From Bacillota bacterium (GTDB lineage Bacteria; Bacillota; DTU025; MWDF01): a stretch of 64,000 nucleotides of DNA. A program made the translations under genes and the position numbers. Every line of letters begins with the position of its first letter. The first letter of the stretch is position 1. The DNA is taken from assembly GCA_029565935.1 (NCBI GenBank), contig JAKQNF010000015.1, forward strand, positions 1 through 64,000. The letters are read 5' to 3'. This document shows, piece after piece, positions 43,575 through 52,266 of the stretch. The notes below the pieces were generated by a model that was not told the origin of the DNA, searched no databases, and saw only the letters and a program-made list of their open reading frames with translations.

Positions 43575-44984
43575 TCACTCGAACTTTCCGCATACCACCT
43601 TTCCAGGATTGAGTATGCCCTTAGGGTCGAATACCGCCTTTATGCCCCTCATGAGGCCGACCGTGCGGTCCCCTATCGATTCGCACAGCTGTGCTTGTTT
43701 GTCATAGCCGATGCCGTGCTCTCCCGAGACCTGGCCTCGCAGCTCCTTGGCCTTCTCGTACAAGTCCGCCATCGCCGCGTTCTTGCGCTTTGCCCACTCC
43801 TCTTCGGACAGCTTGTCCTTCAGCACGTACACGTGCAGGTTCCCGTCGCCCGCGTGCCCGAAGCTCTGTATCCTTATCCCGTGCTTGCCTTCCAGCCCGT
43901 GGATGTGGCAGATGAAGTCGGCGACCTTGTCCCTTGGCACGACGACGTCGCATTCGTCGATTCCGCTCGTGGAGGCCTTTATCGCCTCGAGGAACGCTCC
44001 CCTTGCCTTCCAGATTATCTCCTGCCTCTCCTCGGTGGATGAGATGAAGACGTCCAGTGCGCCGTTCTCCAAGCAAAGCTCCGCCACTTCCTGGTATGCG
44101 CCGTCCACCTCGGATTTGCCGGCACCGTCGAACGACAGCAGTAAATAGCATGGGGCCGAGCTGTCCGGGAATTCCTTGCCGAGGTAATCCTCCGCCGCCT
44201 TGATGACCGGCCTTTCCATGAACTCGACCGCGGTCGGCGTGGTCTTCGACTTGATGATAGACGGCACCAGGCCGATGGCCGTCTTCAGCGATTCGAACGG
44301 CACCAGCAGGCTGACCACCTTCTTCGGCAGCGGTATGAGCTTCAGCATCGCCTTCGTCACCACAGCCAGCGTCCCTTCGGATCCTACGACGATGTCCTTA
44401 AGCGAATAACCGGAGCTATTCTTTACGACCTTGCCTCCGAGCTCGAGCACGGTGCCGTCTGCGAGCACCACTTCCAGCCCTCTGACGTAGTCCCTGGTCA
44501 CGCCATATTTCACTGCCCTCATGCCGCCCGCGTTGGTGGAGATGTTGCCGCCGATAGTCGCTGATTTCTCTCCAGGGTCCGGCGGATACATGTAGCCGCG
44601 CGAGGTGGTGAGGTCCGCTATCTCCATCAGCAGCACACCAGGCTCTACCGTCAGCACGAGGTTCTCCTCGTCCAGCTCGAGGACCTTGTTCATATGGGAC
44701 ATGTCCATTAGTATCCCGCCGTGTACGGGAACGCAACCGCCGACTAGCCCGGTTCCCTGGCCCCTGGGTGTCACCGGTATGTCCCTTTTCCAGGCGTGCT
44801 TCATGACCTTGGAGACTTCCTCTGTCGTCAAGGGCTCCACCACGACCTCGGGCGCCCGGTGCGCCCCGCCCAGCTCGTCGTGGCAGAAATCGTCGTGTAT
44901 GAGAGAGCCCGTCTTTACCCTATCGCGTCCAAGGATCCCGACAAGGGCGTCGATGTCATTACTGTCCATCCTGTTGTACGCCAT
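43575..44984 (-). CDS. glcD: FAD-binding 2-hydroxyacid dehydrogenase (GlcD/D-lactate dehydrogenase type)
   Basis: 469 aa, FAD-binding type 4 (VAO-like) flavoprotein: TPRGQGTGLVGGCVPVHGGI and the Pro-Pro-Asp-Pro-Gly loop (YPPDPGEKSATIGGNISTNA) bind FAD; a C-terminal HAGDGNLHVYVL and GEHGIGYDKQ complete the family. Next to EtfA and EtfB it is the dehydrogenase of an LctBCD-like complex, in which oxidation of a 2-hydroxyacid (lactate or glycolate type) is coupled by Etf to NAD+ and ferredoxin. Its start directly abuts the etfA stop. It is the last gene of the 43575-62158 operon. Confidence 0.93.
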   Translation of the reverse strand: MAYNRMDSNDIDALVGILGRDRVKTGSLIHDDFCHDELGGAHRAPEVVVEPLTTEEVSKVMKHAWKRDIPVTPRGQGTGLVGGCVPVHGGILMDMSHMNKVLELDEENLVLTVEPGVLLMEIADLTTSRGYMYPPDPGEKSATIGGNISTNAGGMRAVKYGVTRDYVRGLEVVLADGTVLELGGKVVKNSSGYSLKDIVVGSEGTLAVVTKAMLKLIPLPKKVVSLLVPFESLKTAIGLVPSIIKSKTTPTAVEFMERPVIKAAEDYLGKEFPDSSAPCYLLLSFDGAGKSEVDGAYQEVAELCLENGALDVFISSTEERQEIIWKARGAFLEAIKASTSGIDECDVVVPRDKVADFICHIHGLEGKHGIRIQSFGHAGDGNLHVYVLKDKLSEEEWAKRKNAAMADLYEKAKELRGQVSGEHGIGYDKQAQLCESIGDRTVGLMRGIKAVFDPKGILNPGKVVCGKFE

Positions 44985-46166
44985 CTATATCGCCCTCCCG
45001 TCTTCGATCATATCGGTGAGCCTCGGTACCACCTCATAGAGGTCCCCTACTATGCCGAGGTGGGCGATGTCGAATATCGAGGCGTTCGCATCGCTGTTTA
45101 TAGCCACTATCTTGCCGGAGCCTCTCATCCCCGCCGCGAACTGCACCGAGCCGGAAACACCGCAGGTGATTATCAAGCGGGGCTTCACCGTCCTTCCAGA
45201 AAGGCCGATCTGCCTCCTGGGATCCTGCCAGCCGGCCTCGATTAGCGGCCTCGTCGCCGCCACCTGCGCGTTGAGCGCATCGGCGAGCCTTCCTATAAGG
45301 GCCATGTCGGCCTGGCTCTTCAATCCCCTGCCGGCCACGACTATCGCATCGGCCTCGGTCAGGTCCACGACCTTCTCCTTGGGCCTTACCTCCAGCACCT
45401 CGATACCCGAGCCTCTCATCCTGTCAGTGACCGAAGCCCTGATGATCTCTCCCGTAACTTTCGCTCTCCTTGCGGGCATGTCCATCACCTTGTAGCGTAC
45501 GGTCGCCATCTGCGGCCTGTGGGCCGGCGTCTTTATCGTCGCCATTATGTTGCCGCCGAAAGCGGGCCTCGTCTGGATGAGGGACCCGTCCTCCAGCATG
45601 TCCAGCACGGTGCAGTCGGCAGTAAGGCCCGTCCTGAGCCTTGCGGCCAGCCTCGGCGCGAGGCTCCTGCCCAGCGGCGTCGCCCCGACGAGTACGGTGC
45701 CGGGCCTGTATCTCCTTACGAAATCGAAGAGCGCCGACGTATAAGAATCCACCCTGTAGTCGGCGAACGCCGGATCATCGTAAAGGACCACCCTGGCTGT
45801 GCCGTAATGCCTCAGCTCCTCGGCCGCGTCTTCCAGGCCGTGCCCGACCGCCACTGCTAAGACCTTCTGCCTCGATCTTGCGGCCATCTCTGCGGCCTTG
45901 CCAAGAAGCTCGAGCCCCACCGGATGGAGCCGTCCGCCTTCCGTCTCAGCGAATACGGCTATGCCGTCCCAGCCTTCGGCCGGGCCCTTGGTATCCTCCT
46001 CCAGCGTGATCCTGCCTTCAGACCTCTTGGTGCATACGAGGCACATGCGGCACCGTTCGTCCACGGTGGCGCCCTTGGGCCCCATCACTATCGCGCCGAA
46101 AGGACAAAGCGCCGCCAGTTCCTCGAAATCGTCGATCAGTTCACTATGTACGACCAATCTTGCCAT
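44985..46166 (-). CDS. etfA: Electron transfer flavoprotein alpha subunit with N-terminal Fe-S domain
   Basis: 393 aa, longer than a plain EtfA (about 320). The first 50 residues carry a Cys set C21, C39, C42, C45 consistent with one [4Fe-4S] cluster, as in bifurcating EtfA of lactate dehydrogenase complexes. The C-terminal FAD domain shows GRGLKSQADM, QIGLSGRTVKP and SDANASIFDIAHLGI. The start at 46166 is preferred (TGAGGTG 5 nt upstream) over a GTG two codons earlier. Gene order EtfB-EtfA-GlcD is typical of confurcating lactate dehydrogenase. Confidence 0.92.
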   Translation of the reverse strand: MARLVVHSELIDDFEELAALCPFGAIVMGPKGATVDERCRMCLVCTKRSEGRITLEEDTKGPAEGWDGIAVFAETEGGRLHPVGLELLGKAAEMAARSRQKVLAVAVGHGLEDAAEELRHYGTARVVLYDDPAFADYRVDSYTSALFDFVRRYRPGTVLVGATPLGRSLAPRLAARLRTGLTADCTVLDMLEDGSLIQTRPAFGGNIMATIKTPAHRPQMATVRYKVMDMPARRAKVTGEIIRASVTDRMRGSGIEVLEVRPKEKVVDLTEADAIVVAGRGLKSQADMALIGRLADALNAQVAATRPLIEAGWQDPRRQIGLSGRTVKPRLIITCGVSGSVQFAAGMRGSGKIVAINSDANASIFDIAHLGIVGDLYEVVPRLTDMIEDGRAI

Positions 46167-46175
46167 CGTCACACC

Positions 46176-46973
46176 TCAGACCAGTTTTTCGGCCGATAGG
46201 CCCTTGTAGATAAAATCCGCCGCCTCTTCTGCCGAGCCTTTGAACAGCGTCCTGTCGTTTGACGCTTCAGGAGGGAATATCCTCTCCACCTGCGTCGGCG
46301 AGCCGTCGAGCCCGTAATGGGACGCGTCCTTGTCATGCAGCATGTCGGCCGTCAGCGTAAGGAATGGGGCATCTGCCATGTCCCTCTTCCTTCTATAAGA
46401 AGGGAGCCTCGGCGAGTATCTGCCCTTGTCTACGGAGATCAGGCATGGGAGCGCTATCTTTGCCACGTTCACGGATTCTGGCATGTCATACTCAACCGTC
46501 AGCGAATCCTTCCCCGCGGAAAGAACCTTCGCTACGTTAGCCACGCTGGGCATGCCGAGCATCTCCGCCAGCTCGGGCCCCACCTGTGCCGTATCGCCGT
46601 CGGTAGTCTGCTTACCCGTTATCACAAGGTCGAAGCCGCCCAGATACTCTATGCCCTGGGACAGGGCGTACGAGGTCGCAAGGCAGTCGGAGCCGGCGAA
46701 GCGCCTGTCCGACATCAGCACCATCACGTCGGCGCCCATCATGTAGGCCTCCTCCAACGCCTCTTTGGCCTGAGGGGGCCCCATGCTCAGGGCGGTCACC
46801 GTGACGGTAGTACCTTTCAGCATCTCCTTAATCCTTAATGCCGTCTCTACAGTGTAAAGGTCGTATGGATTCAGCTTGGCCTCCGCACCGGACCTTTTCA
46901 GCACCCCGGTCCTCTCGTCGATGTCCACCTTGCTGCTCCCAGGCACCTGTTTGATGCAAACACAGATTTTCAA
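46176..46973 (-). CDS. etfB: Electron transfer flavoprotein beta subunit
   Basis: 265 aa, normal length. Opens MKICVCIKQVPGSSKVDID and contains NPYDLYTVETALRIKE, GKQTTDGDTAQVGPELAEMLG and the C-terminal recognition loop region. In bifurcating Etf this subunit binds the bifurcating FAD instead of AMP. It lies 28 nt downstream of the PucR regulator gene and in the same direction, with etfA 9 nt downstream. Confidence 0.94.
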   Translation of the reverse strand: MKICVCIKQVPGSSKVDIDERTGVLKRSGAEAKLNPYDLYTVETALRIKEMLKGTTVTVTALSMGPPQAKEALEEAYMMGADVMVLMSDRRFAGSDCLATSYALSQGIEYLGGFDLVITGKQTTDGDTAQVGPELAEMLGMPSVANVAKVLSAGKDSLTVEYDMPESVNVAKIALPCLISVDKGRYSPRLPSYRRKRDMADAPFLTLTADMLHDKDASHYGLDGSPTQVERIFPPEASNDRTLFKGSAEEAADFIYKGLSAEKLV

Positions 46974-47001
46974 TTGCCAGCTTCCTCCCGATCCTTATCC
47001 T

Positions 47002-48699
47002 CTACCTCGTCGCCGATAGGTATTTCCTTATCCTTATGGCCATCGAAAGCGTGAACCTCACTTCGCTGTCCGAAAGCTCAGAACCCAGTATGGCCTCTAT
47101 CCTCCCGAGTCTGTACCTCAGCGTGTTCACGTGGACATACGTCGAATCGGCCGCCTGCTGAAGGCTGCCTCCGGCATCCAGGTACTTCTCGAGCGTGAAC
47201 AGCAGCTCCGTGTTGTGTCTTGTGTCATATTCTTCCAAAGGGGCCAGTTCCTCAGCGGCGAACCTCGCCATCTCTTCCCTGCCGGTGCACCTCGAGAACA
47301 CCCTGTACGCCCCCAGCTCGTCGAAGTGGCTGACCCTGTCGGAACCGAGCATGGAAGAGCCCACCGCGATGCACTCGTACGCCTCCTTGTAGGACCTTCC
47401 AGCCTTCTGCGGGTCGGGATCGAACCTCCCTACGCCTATCGAGACGGTGAACGGCGCGATGGCCGCGTCCACCTTCGCGTGCAGGTGCTCCGCCAGCTCC
47501 ATGGACCTCTTCTTCGCCTCGATCGGATCGCTGGCCCCGGTCCAGGGCGCTATAACCGCGGCTCCTCCCATATAGGCGAAGCATGTCACCTGGGCCCCCC
47601 AGAACCTCGTGCCGTACTGCGTGGTGAGCCTTATTATCTCGTCTTGCAGGAGCCCGCCATCGCTTCCTATCTGCGTGGCCTGCCCGGGCTTCTCCCCGTC
47701 CGCCGATATCGCCAGAAGCACGTTCGGGGACGTGAGGTCGACCGAGAAGCTCCTGCCCCTTTTTACGATGTCTTCCCAGTTCTCGAACCTTCCGTTGAGG
47801 AAATCGTCCCAGAAGCTGGACCTGAAGCGCCTCTCCACGTTCTCGGCGGCTTCTATGCGCAGCATCTCCAATGACGCCACGGTCACCGCATGGCTTATGG
47901 AGATGGCGTCCATCCTGGTGAAGGCCCTGCCCGGCTCCTCGAGCGCGAGCACCTTGCCCCACCTCGTCCCGTCCTGGCCGCAAAGCGCCTCTATAAGGGT
48001 GTATCCAGGCTTGCCGTCAGAAGGCTTTACGATTATCCTGTACATCCCGGGGAACATCTCCCAGGGCTCCGAGACGGCTTCCTGGCCAGAGGCCGCCTTG
48101 GCCATCCGCTCCCACTCGGCCCTTTCGCCTTCGTCCTTGGAGTCATCCTTGAGGCTGCTTGCGATGACGTTGCCCTTCATGTCCGTGACGCAGGTTAACG
48201 AGCCTATCTGGCTCGATAGGAGTCGCATGACGTCCGCCATCTCGCCTCCGCTGATGACGGAATCTATGAACTGGGTATGGATGTCCATCGATCTCTTCAG
48301 GATGCTGGCTTGACGTTCGACTACCTCGGTGAGCACCGGGGTGATCACGTCTATCCAGGCCACCTCGAACGGGATGTTGATTATTGGAAAGCCCGCCTTG
48401 TCGGCGAAGTCCTTGATCTCGTCCGATATGTTGTCGATGAAACGGCCCAGCTTGATGCCCAGCGCCGCGGCTTTGGTCTTCGCGAGCCTCTTGACGAAGT
48501 CCAGAAGGGCCACGGGGTCTTCCCTCATGACATAGGCTGTGGTGAGCACCAGCTCGCCGCCCCTTAGCCAGTTGATGGCATCGGGCGCGTCCATGACGGT
48601 GACGTGCTCGATGGTCCTTTCCGAACCGGACTTGCCCGCCAGTATGCCGGCCCCTTTAAGCTGGGGAAGTTCCAATGCTTCCCTTACGGTGAAGCTCAT
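47002..48699 (-). CDS. PucR/CdaR-family transcriptional regulator
   Basis: 565 aa. N-terminal PucR sensor domain (about 1-125), a GGDEF-like middle region and a C-terminal helix-turn-helix of the CdaR/PucR type (LQQAADSTYVHVNTLRYRLG). Members sense sugar acids, purine breakdown products or amino-acid-derived acids. The start at 48699 has GGGAGGTG 6 nt upstream; an upstream start would add seven residues. It is placed inside the operon between ptb and etfB, so it is co-transcribed with the genes it probably regulates. Confidence 0.9.
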   Translation of the reverse strand: MSFTVREALELPQLKGAGILAGKSGSERTIEHVTVMDAPDAINWLRGGELVLTTAYVMREDPVALLDFVKRLAKTKAAALGIKLGRFIDNISDEIKDFADKAGFPIINIPFEVAWIDVITPVLTEVVERQASILKRSMDIHTQFIDSVISGGEMADVMRLLSSQIGSLTCVTDMKGNVIASSLKDDSKDEGERAEWERMAKAASGQEAVSEPWEMFPGMYRIIVKPSDGKPGYTLIEALCGQDGTRWGKVLALEEPGRAFTRMDAISISHAVTVASLEMLRIEAAENVERRFRSSFWDDFLNGRFENWEDIVKRGRSFSVDLTSPNVLLAISADGEKPGQATQIGSDGGLLQDEIIRLTTQYGTRFWGAQVTCFAYMGGAAVIAPWTGASDPIEAKKRSMELAEHLHAKVDAAIAPFTVSIGVGRFDPDPQKAGRSYKEAYECIAVGSSMLGSDRVSHFDELGAYRVFSRCTGREEMARFAAEELAPLEEYDTRHNTELLFTLEKYLDAGGSLQQAADSTYVHVNTLRYRLGRIEAILGSELSDSEVRFTLSMAIRIRKYLSATR

Positions 48700-48730
48700 C
48701 TTGCGCACCTCCCGTACCAAGGTATGAACG

Positions 48731-49660
48731 TCAACCTCGCGAACCTAGGAACGCAGCGACGGCTATGGAACTGAATTTAGTCTCGTCACTGTCTGCGCGC
48801 GACGTCAGCACGATTGGACATTGGGCCCCCGTCACCACGCCCGCCGCCTTGGCCCTTGCGAAATATACGGCGGCTTTCGCCATCATGTTACCTGAATTAA
48901 GGTCCGGCGCAAGGAGCACGTCCGCATAGCCCGCGACCTCGGAGCTTATGCCCTTGTGGGCGGCCGCTTCCTGGGATACCGCGTTATCCAGCGCCAGGGG
49001 GCCGTCCAGCACGAGCTTGCCGAGAAGGCCGCGCTCCGCCATGACCTTAAGCTCCCTTGCGTCCTCGGAGCCGGGTATCGACGGGTTGACCACCTCGACC
49101 GAGGAGAGCGCCGCCACCTTGGGGCAGGGATTCCCGAACGCCCTTGCGACCGCGGCGGCGCCCGTCACTATCTGAGCCTTCTGGGTGAGGTCGGGCGTTA
49201 TGCATATGCCGACGTCGGCCATCAGGATGAGCCTTCCCATCCCCTCTATCTGGTAGATGCCCACCTGTGAGAGCACCCCGGACCTTTTAAGGCCCGTAAT
49301 CTTGTCCAGGACCGCCTTCATGAAGTCCTTCGTCTGCACGAACCCCTTCATCAGTATGCCGCACCTGCCGGATCTCACCGCTTCCACCGCCGCGTCGGCC
49401 GCTAAGCGGTCGTCATCCACGGTGATCATGTCGAACCCGGAAAGGCCCATGTCCACCGCGGCTTTCCCTGATCCTTCCTTCGTGAAGGCTAGCAGGCCAC
49501 CGTCCACTATGCCCGCCTCGAAGGCCCTCTTGACCGCCAAGAGCACCACTTCATCCGACGCACCGGCGACGGCGACCTTCATGCCCCTGGGAGCTTCTTC
49601 TATCAGCTGGCTGAAATCCGTTATGCCGGCCGCTGCGGTCCTTACTTCGTTACTATTCAT
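48731..49660 (-). CDS. ptb: Phosphate butyryltransferase (or related acyltransferase)
   Basis: 309 aa, PTA/PTB family: SQLIEEAPRGMKVAVAGASD, a Gly-rich CGILMKGFVQTKDFMKAVLD and the C-terminal LLAPDLNSGNMMAKA with Ser/Asn active-site region, ending near the usual length. It converts an acyl-CoA plus Pi to acyl-phosphate. Overlaps buk by 8 nt, the classic ptb-buk arrangement for ATP formation from butyryl- or branched acyl-CoA. Confidence 0.92.
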   Translation of the reverse strand: MNSNEVRTAAAGITDFSQLIEEAPRGMKVAVAGASDEVVLLAVKRAFEAGIVDGGLLAFTKEGSGKAAVDMGLSGFDMITVDDDRLAADAAVEAVRSGRCGILMKGFVQTKDFMKAVLDKITGLKRSGVLSQVGIYQIEGMGRLILMADVGICITPDLTQKAQIVTGAAAVARAFGNPCPKVAALSSVEVVNPSIPGSEDARELKVMAERGLLGKLVLDGPLALDNAVSQEAAAHKGISSEVAGYADVLLAPDLNSGNMMAKAAVYFARAKAAGVVTGAQCPIVLTSRADSDETKFSSIAVAAFLGSRG

Positions 49661-50729
49661 ATTCTTTCGGCTCCTCCTCGCCCCTTAGCACCCTCAAGGT
49701 GCCCATCGCGAGGGCCTCCAGCTCGTCCTCGCCGGGGTAGGCCCTTACCGGCGCGATGAACGACACCCTCGAGGAGATCTCGTCTAGCAGCCTCTTCGAG
49801 CGCGCCATGCCGCCGGTTATCACGATCACATCCACCTTGCCAGACAGAACGGCCGACATCCCGCCGATCGCCTTGGCGACCTGGTAGGCCATCGCCCTGA
49901 ACACGAGCTCTGCCTCCTTGTCGCCGGATTCGATCCTGCGCTCGACCTCCCTTGCGTCCTTGGTCCCCAGGTGGGACATGAGCCCCGCGCCGCCCACAAG
50001 CTTCTTTATCATCTGGCCGTGGGTGTACCTGCCCGAATAGCACAAGGCCACCAGATCGAGCGTCGGCAGCCCGCCGGCCCTCTCGGCCGTGAAGGGCCCC
50101 TCCTTGTCGCAGTTATTGAGGTCGACCATGAGCCCGCCCGCATGTGCGCTAACCGAGCCGCCCCCGCCCATGTGCGCCACGACCATCCTGCAATCTTCGT
50201 ACTTCTTGCCCAGCTCGTCAGCCGCGCGCCTTGCCATCGCCTTCATGTTGAGCGCGTGCGAGAGGCTGTTGCGTCTTATCTCCTTGATGCCCGCGACCCT
50301 GGCGACGTCGTCCAGCTCGTCCACCGACACAGGGTCGGTCACATAGGCCTTTATGCCTAGCTCGTCCGCTATCTCCCTGCCTATCATGCATGCGAGGTTG
50401 GAGGCGTGCTCGCCTTGCAAGCACGCCTTCGCGTCCTCTATCATCCTGTCGTTTACAGCATATGTGCCGCTGGCCATGGGCTTGAACCTGCCGCCGCGGC
50501 ATGCGACCGCAGCCAGGCTTCCCCTATCGGTCCCGCTCTTTAAAAGGGCCTCTTCCACGGCAGCCTTCCTCAGGCCCAGCTGGTCCGTTATGTGATGGAA
50601 GGCTGCGAGCTCGGAGGCTTTGTGCTCGAAGCTTTCCGAGTATGTCATGCGTTCGGCTTCGAACACCCCCACCTTGGTGGAGGTCGAACCGGGGTTTATG
50701 ACCAGTATGAGCTCATCTTTTCTTTCCAT
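49653..50729 (-). CDS. buk: Butyrate kinase (acyl-phosphate kinase)
   Basis: 358 aa, typical Buk length. ASKHA-fold motifs: LVINPGSTSTKVG, VVAHMGGGGSVSAH, and GLPTLDLVALCYSG; acetate kinase is excluded by length and pattern. It makes ATP from acyl-phosphate provided by Ptb. The start at 50729 (MERKDELI) has GGAAGGG upstream; a longer form would add 18 residues. Confidence 0.93.
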   Translation of the reverse strand: MERKDELILVINPGSTSTKVGVFEAERMTYSESFEHKASELAAFHHITDQLGLRKAAVEEALLKSGTDRGSLAAVACRGGRFKPMASGTYAVNDRMIEDAKACLQGEHASNLACMIGREIADELGIKAYVTDPVSVDELDDVARVAGIKEIRRNSLSHALNMKAMARRAADELGKKYEDCRMVVAHMGGGGSVSAHAGGLMVDLNNCDKEGPFTAERAGGLPTLDLVALCYSGRYTHGQMIKKLVGGAGLMSHLGTKDAREVERRIESGDKEAELVFRAMAYQVAKAIGGMSAVLSGKVDVIVITGGMARSKRLLDEISSRVSFIAPVRAYPGEDELEALAMGTLRVLRGEEEPKEYE

Positions 50730-50787
50730 AGGCCCTTCCTTCGGCCCTTGTGTCCCGTGACAGAGGGAAACGCGGGCCTCCATGTCG

Positions 50788-51966
50788 TCAATAGATGCAG
50801 CCGGTCGCCCCGCGGCGCCTCAGTCCGAACTCCCTGTGTCCGTTTATCTCGGCCGCCGCCTGTTTGCCGGAGGCGACCTCGAGCACGAACTCCACGATGT
50901 CCTCGGCCACTTCTTCTATGCTCTTCGTCCCGTCGAGCATACCACCCGCGTTGAGGTCTATGTTGCGCCTCATCCTGTTGAAGGTGTTGGAATTGCTCGC
51001 GAGCTTTATTATCGGTGCGATGGCGGATCCCGTGGGGGTACCCCTTCCAGTCGTGAACACGACGGCGTGTGTGCCGCCCGCGATTAGGCCGGTGAGGGAC
51101 TCTATGTCCTGCCCCGGCGTATCCATCATGACCAGCCCGTGCTTCGTCGGGATCTCCCCGTACCCCACGACTTCTACGTAGGGCCTAGTACCGCCCTTCC
51201 TGATGCAGCCCAGGGACTTCTCCTCGATGGTCGTAAGCCCGCCTAGCATGTTGCCAGGAGTGATGTCCGAGAAGCCGTACTCCGGCCCTATCTGGGCGAG
51301 TTCCCCTTCGGTGCGGGCTATCGTCTCGAGTACCTTCTTCCTTACGTCATCGTCGACGGCCTGCGCCGCCGCTATGTGCTCGGCTCCCATGTACTCGGTT
51401 ATCTCCGATATGACCATGGTGGCTCCCATGTCCACCAGCATGTCCGAGGCGAGGCCCAGAGCGGGATTCGCCGTGAGGCCGCTGAAGGCGTCGGAAGAAC
51501 CACACTCCAGCCCTATGACGAGCCTGGATACGTCGAATTCCTCCCTTTCCTGCTTGTTTGCCTCTTCCACCAGTTCCCTCGCTATGGCTGCGGCCTTCTG
51601 GAAGGCCAGCTCGGTGTCCCCTTCGTCCTGGACCGTGACGAGCTCCACCCTCTTACCGGACGCTTTCGCCATCTCCACTACGCGCAGCGGCTCCACCGTC
51701 TCGCAGCCGAGCGCTATGAAAAGGGCGGAATGTACGTTGGGGCTCGCGGCGAAGCTCGCGAACACCTTGGTCATCTCCTCGTTCGCCACGGGGTCGAGCG
51801 TGCAGCCGTAAGGGTGCGTTATCGTAGCCACCTCCGGCACGGCCCTCGCTATCCTGTCCACCACCGCGTTCGTGCAGACGACGGTCGGCGCCACGAACAC
51901 GTGGTTCCTTATTCCGGGCCTTCCGTCCGGTCTCCTGTATCCCAGGTACGTCGCCTTATCTTTCAT
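50788..51966 (-). CDS. UxaA-type dehydratase large subunit, pair 2
   Basis: 392 aa, the same length and architecture as the large subunit at 33693-34871: GYRRPDGRPGIRNHVFVAPT, PYGCTLDP, LECGSSDAFSGLTANPALG, EEKSLGCIRKGG and FTTGRGTPTGSAIAPIIKL. The first block's GCGH-type motif is here PYGC, so metal ligation may differ between the two enzymes. It overlaps the SAF subunit's 3' end by 11 nt. Likely substrate: a 2-hydroxy acid made or racemised by the neighbouring enzymes. Confidence 0.88.
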   Translation of the reverse strand: MKDKATYLGYRRPDGRPGIRNHVFVAPTVVCTNAVVDRIARAVPEVATITHPYGCTLDPVANEEMTKVFASFAASPNVHSALFIALGCETVEPLRVVEMAKASGKRVELVTVQDEGDTELAFQKAAAIARELVEEANKQEREEFDVSRLVIGLECGSSDAFSGLTANPALGLASDMLVDMGATMVISEITEYMGAEHIAAAQAVDDDVRKKVLETIARTEGELAQIGPEYGFSDITPGNMLGGLTTIEEKSLGCIRKGGTRPYVEVVGYGEIPTKHGLVMMDTPGQDIESLTGLIAGGTHAVVFTTGRGTPTGSAIAPIIKLASNSNTFNRMRRNIDLNAGGMLDGTKSIEEVAEDIVEFVLEVASGKQAAAEINGHREFGLRRRGATGCIY

Positions 51967-52255
51967 GGTGCTGTGCCCCCTTGCCTCTCATGCTCGCCAC
52001 GTTGTGCGTATGAACGTGCCGGCCGGGCTCTATGTCCGCCGTCGCGGCCCCTATGGGAGCGCCGTATTTCATCGCGGCCGTTCCTTTGGCTATCTTCCTT
52101 ATCGCTATCTTGTGGCCTGCGGGTATGTCCTCCTTGGCCCTTATCACAACTTCGCCGCCGTCGGATATGTAGGCTACGTCGCTACCTTGCTTCACCGCTA
52201 CCGTGAGCGTAACCACGTTGTCTTCCTTGTCGAGAAGTATCGCCCTCGCCTTCAT
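51956..52255 (-). CDS. SAF-domain small subunit of UxaA-type dehydratase, pair 2
   Basis: 99 aa SAF domain, like the one at 33389-33679: DNVVTLTVAVKQGSDVAYIS, IPAGHKIAIRKIAKG and AAMKYGAPIGAATADIEPGR. In this operon the order is small then large; in pair 1 it is large then small. ATG 52255 is preferred because GAGG lies 9 nt upstream; a GTG five codons earlier overlaps the stop of the upstream gene. Confidence 0.86.
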   Translation of the reverse strand: MKARAILLDKEDNVVTLTVAVKQGSDVAYISDGGEVVIRAKEDIPAGHKIAIRKIAKGTAAMKYGAPIGAATADIEPGRHVHTHNVASMRGKGAQHHER

Positions 52256-52266
52256 CTCCTCGGACC

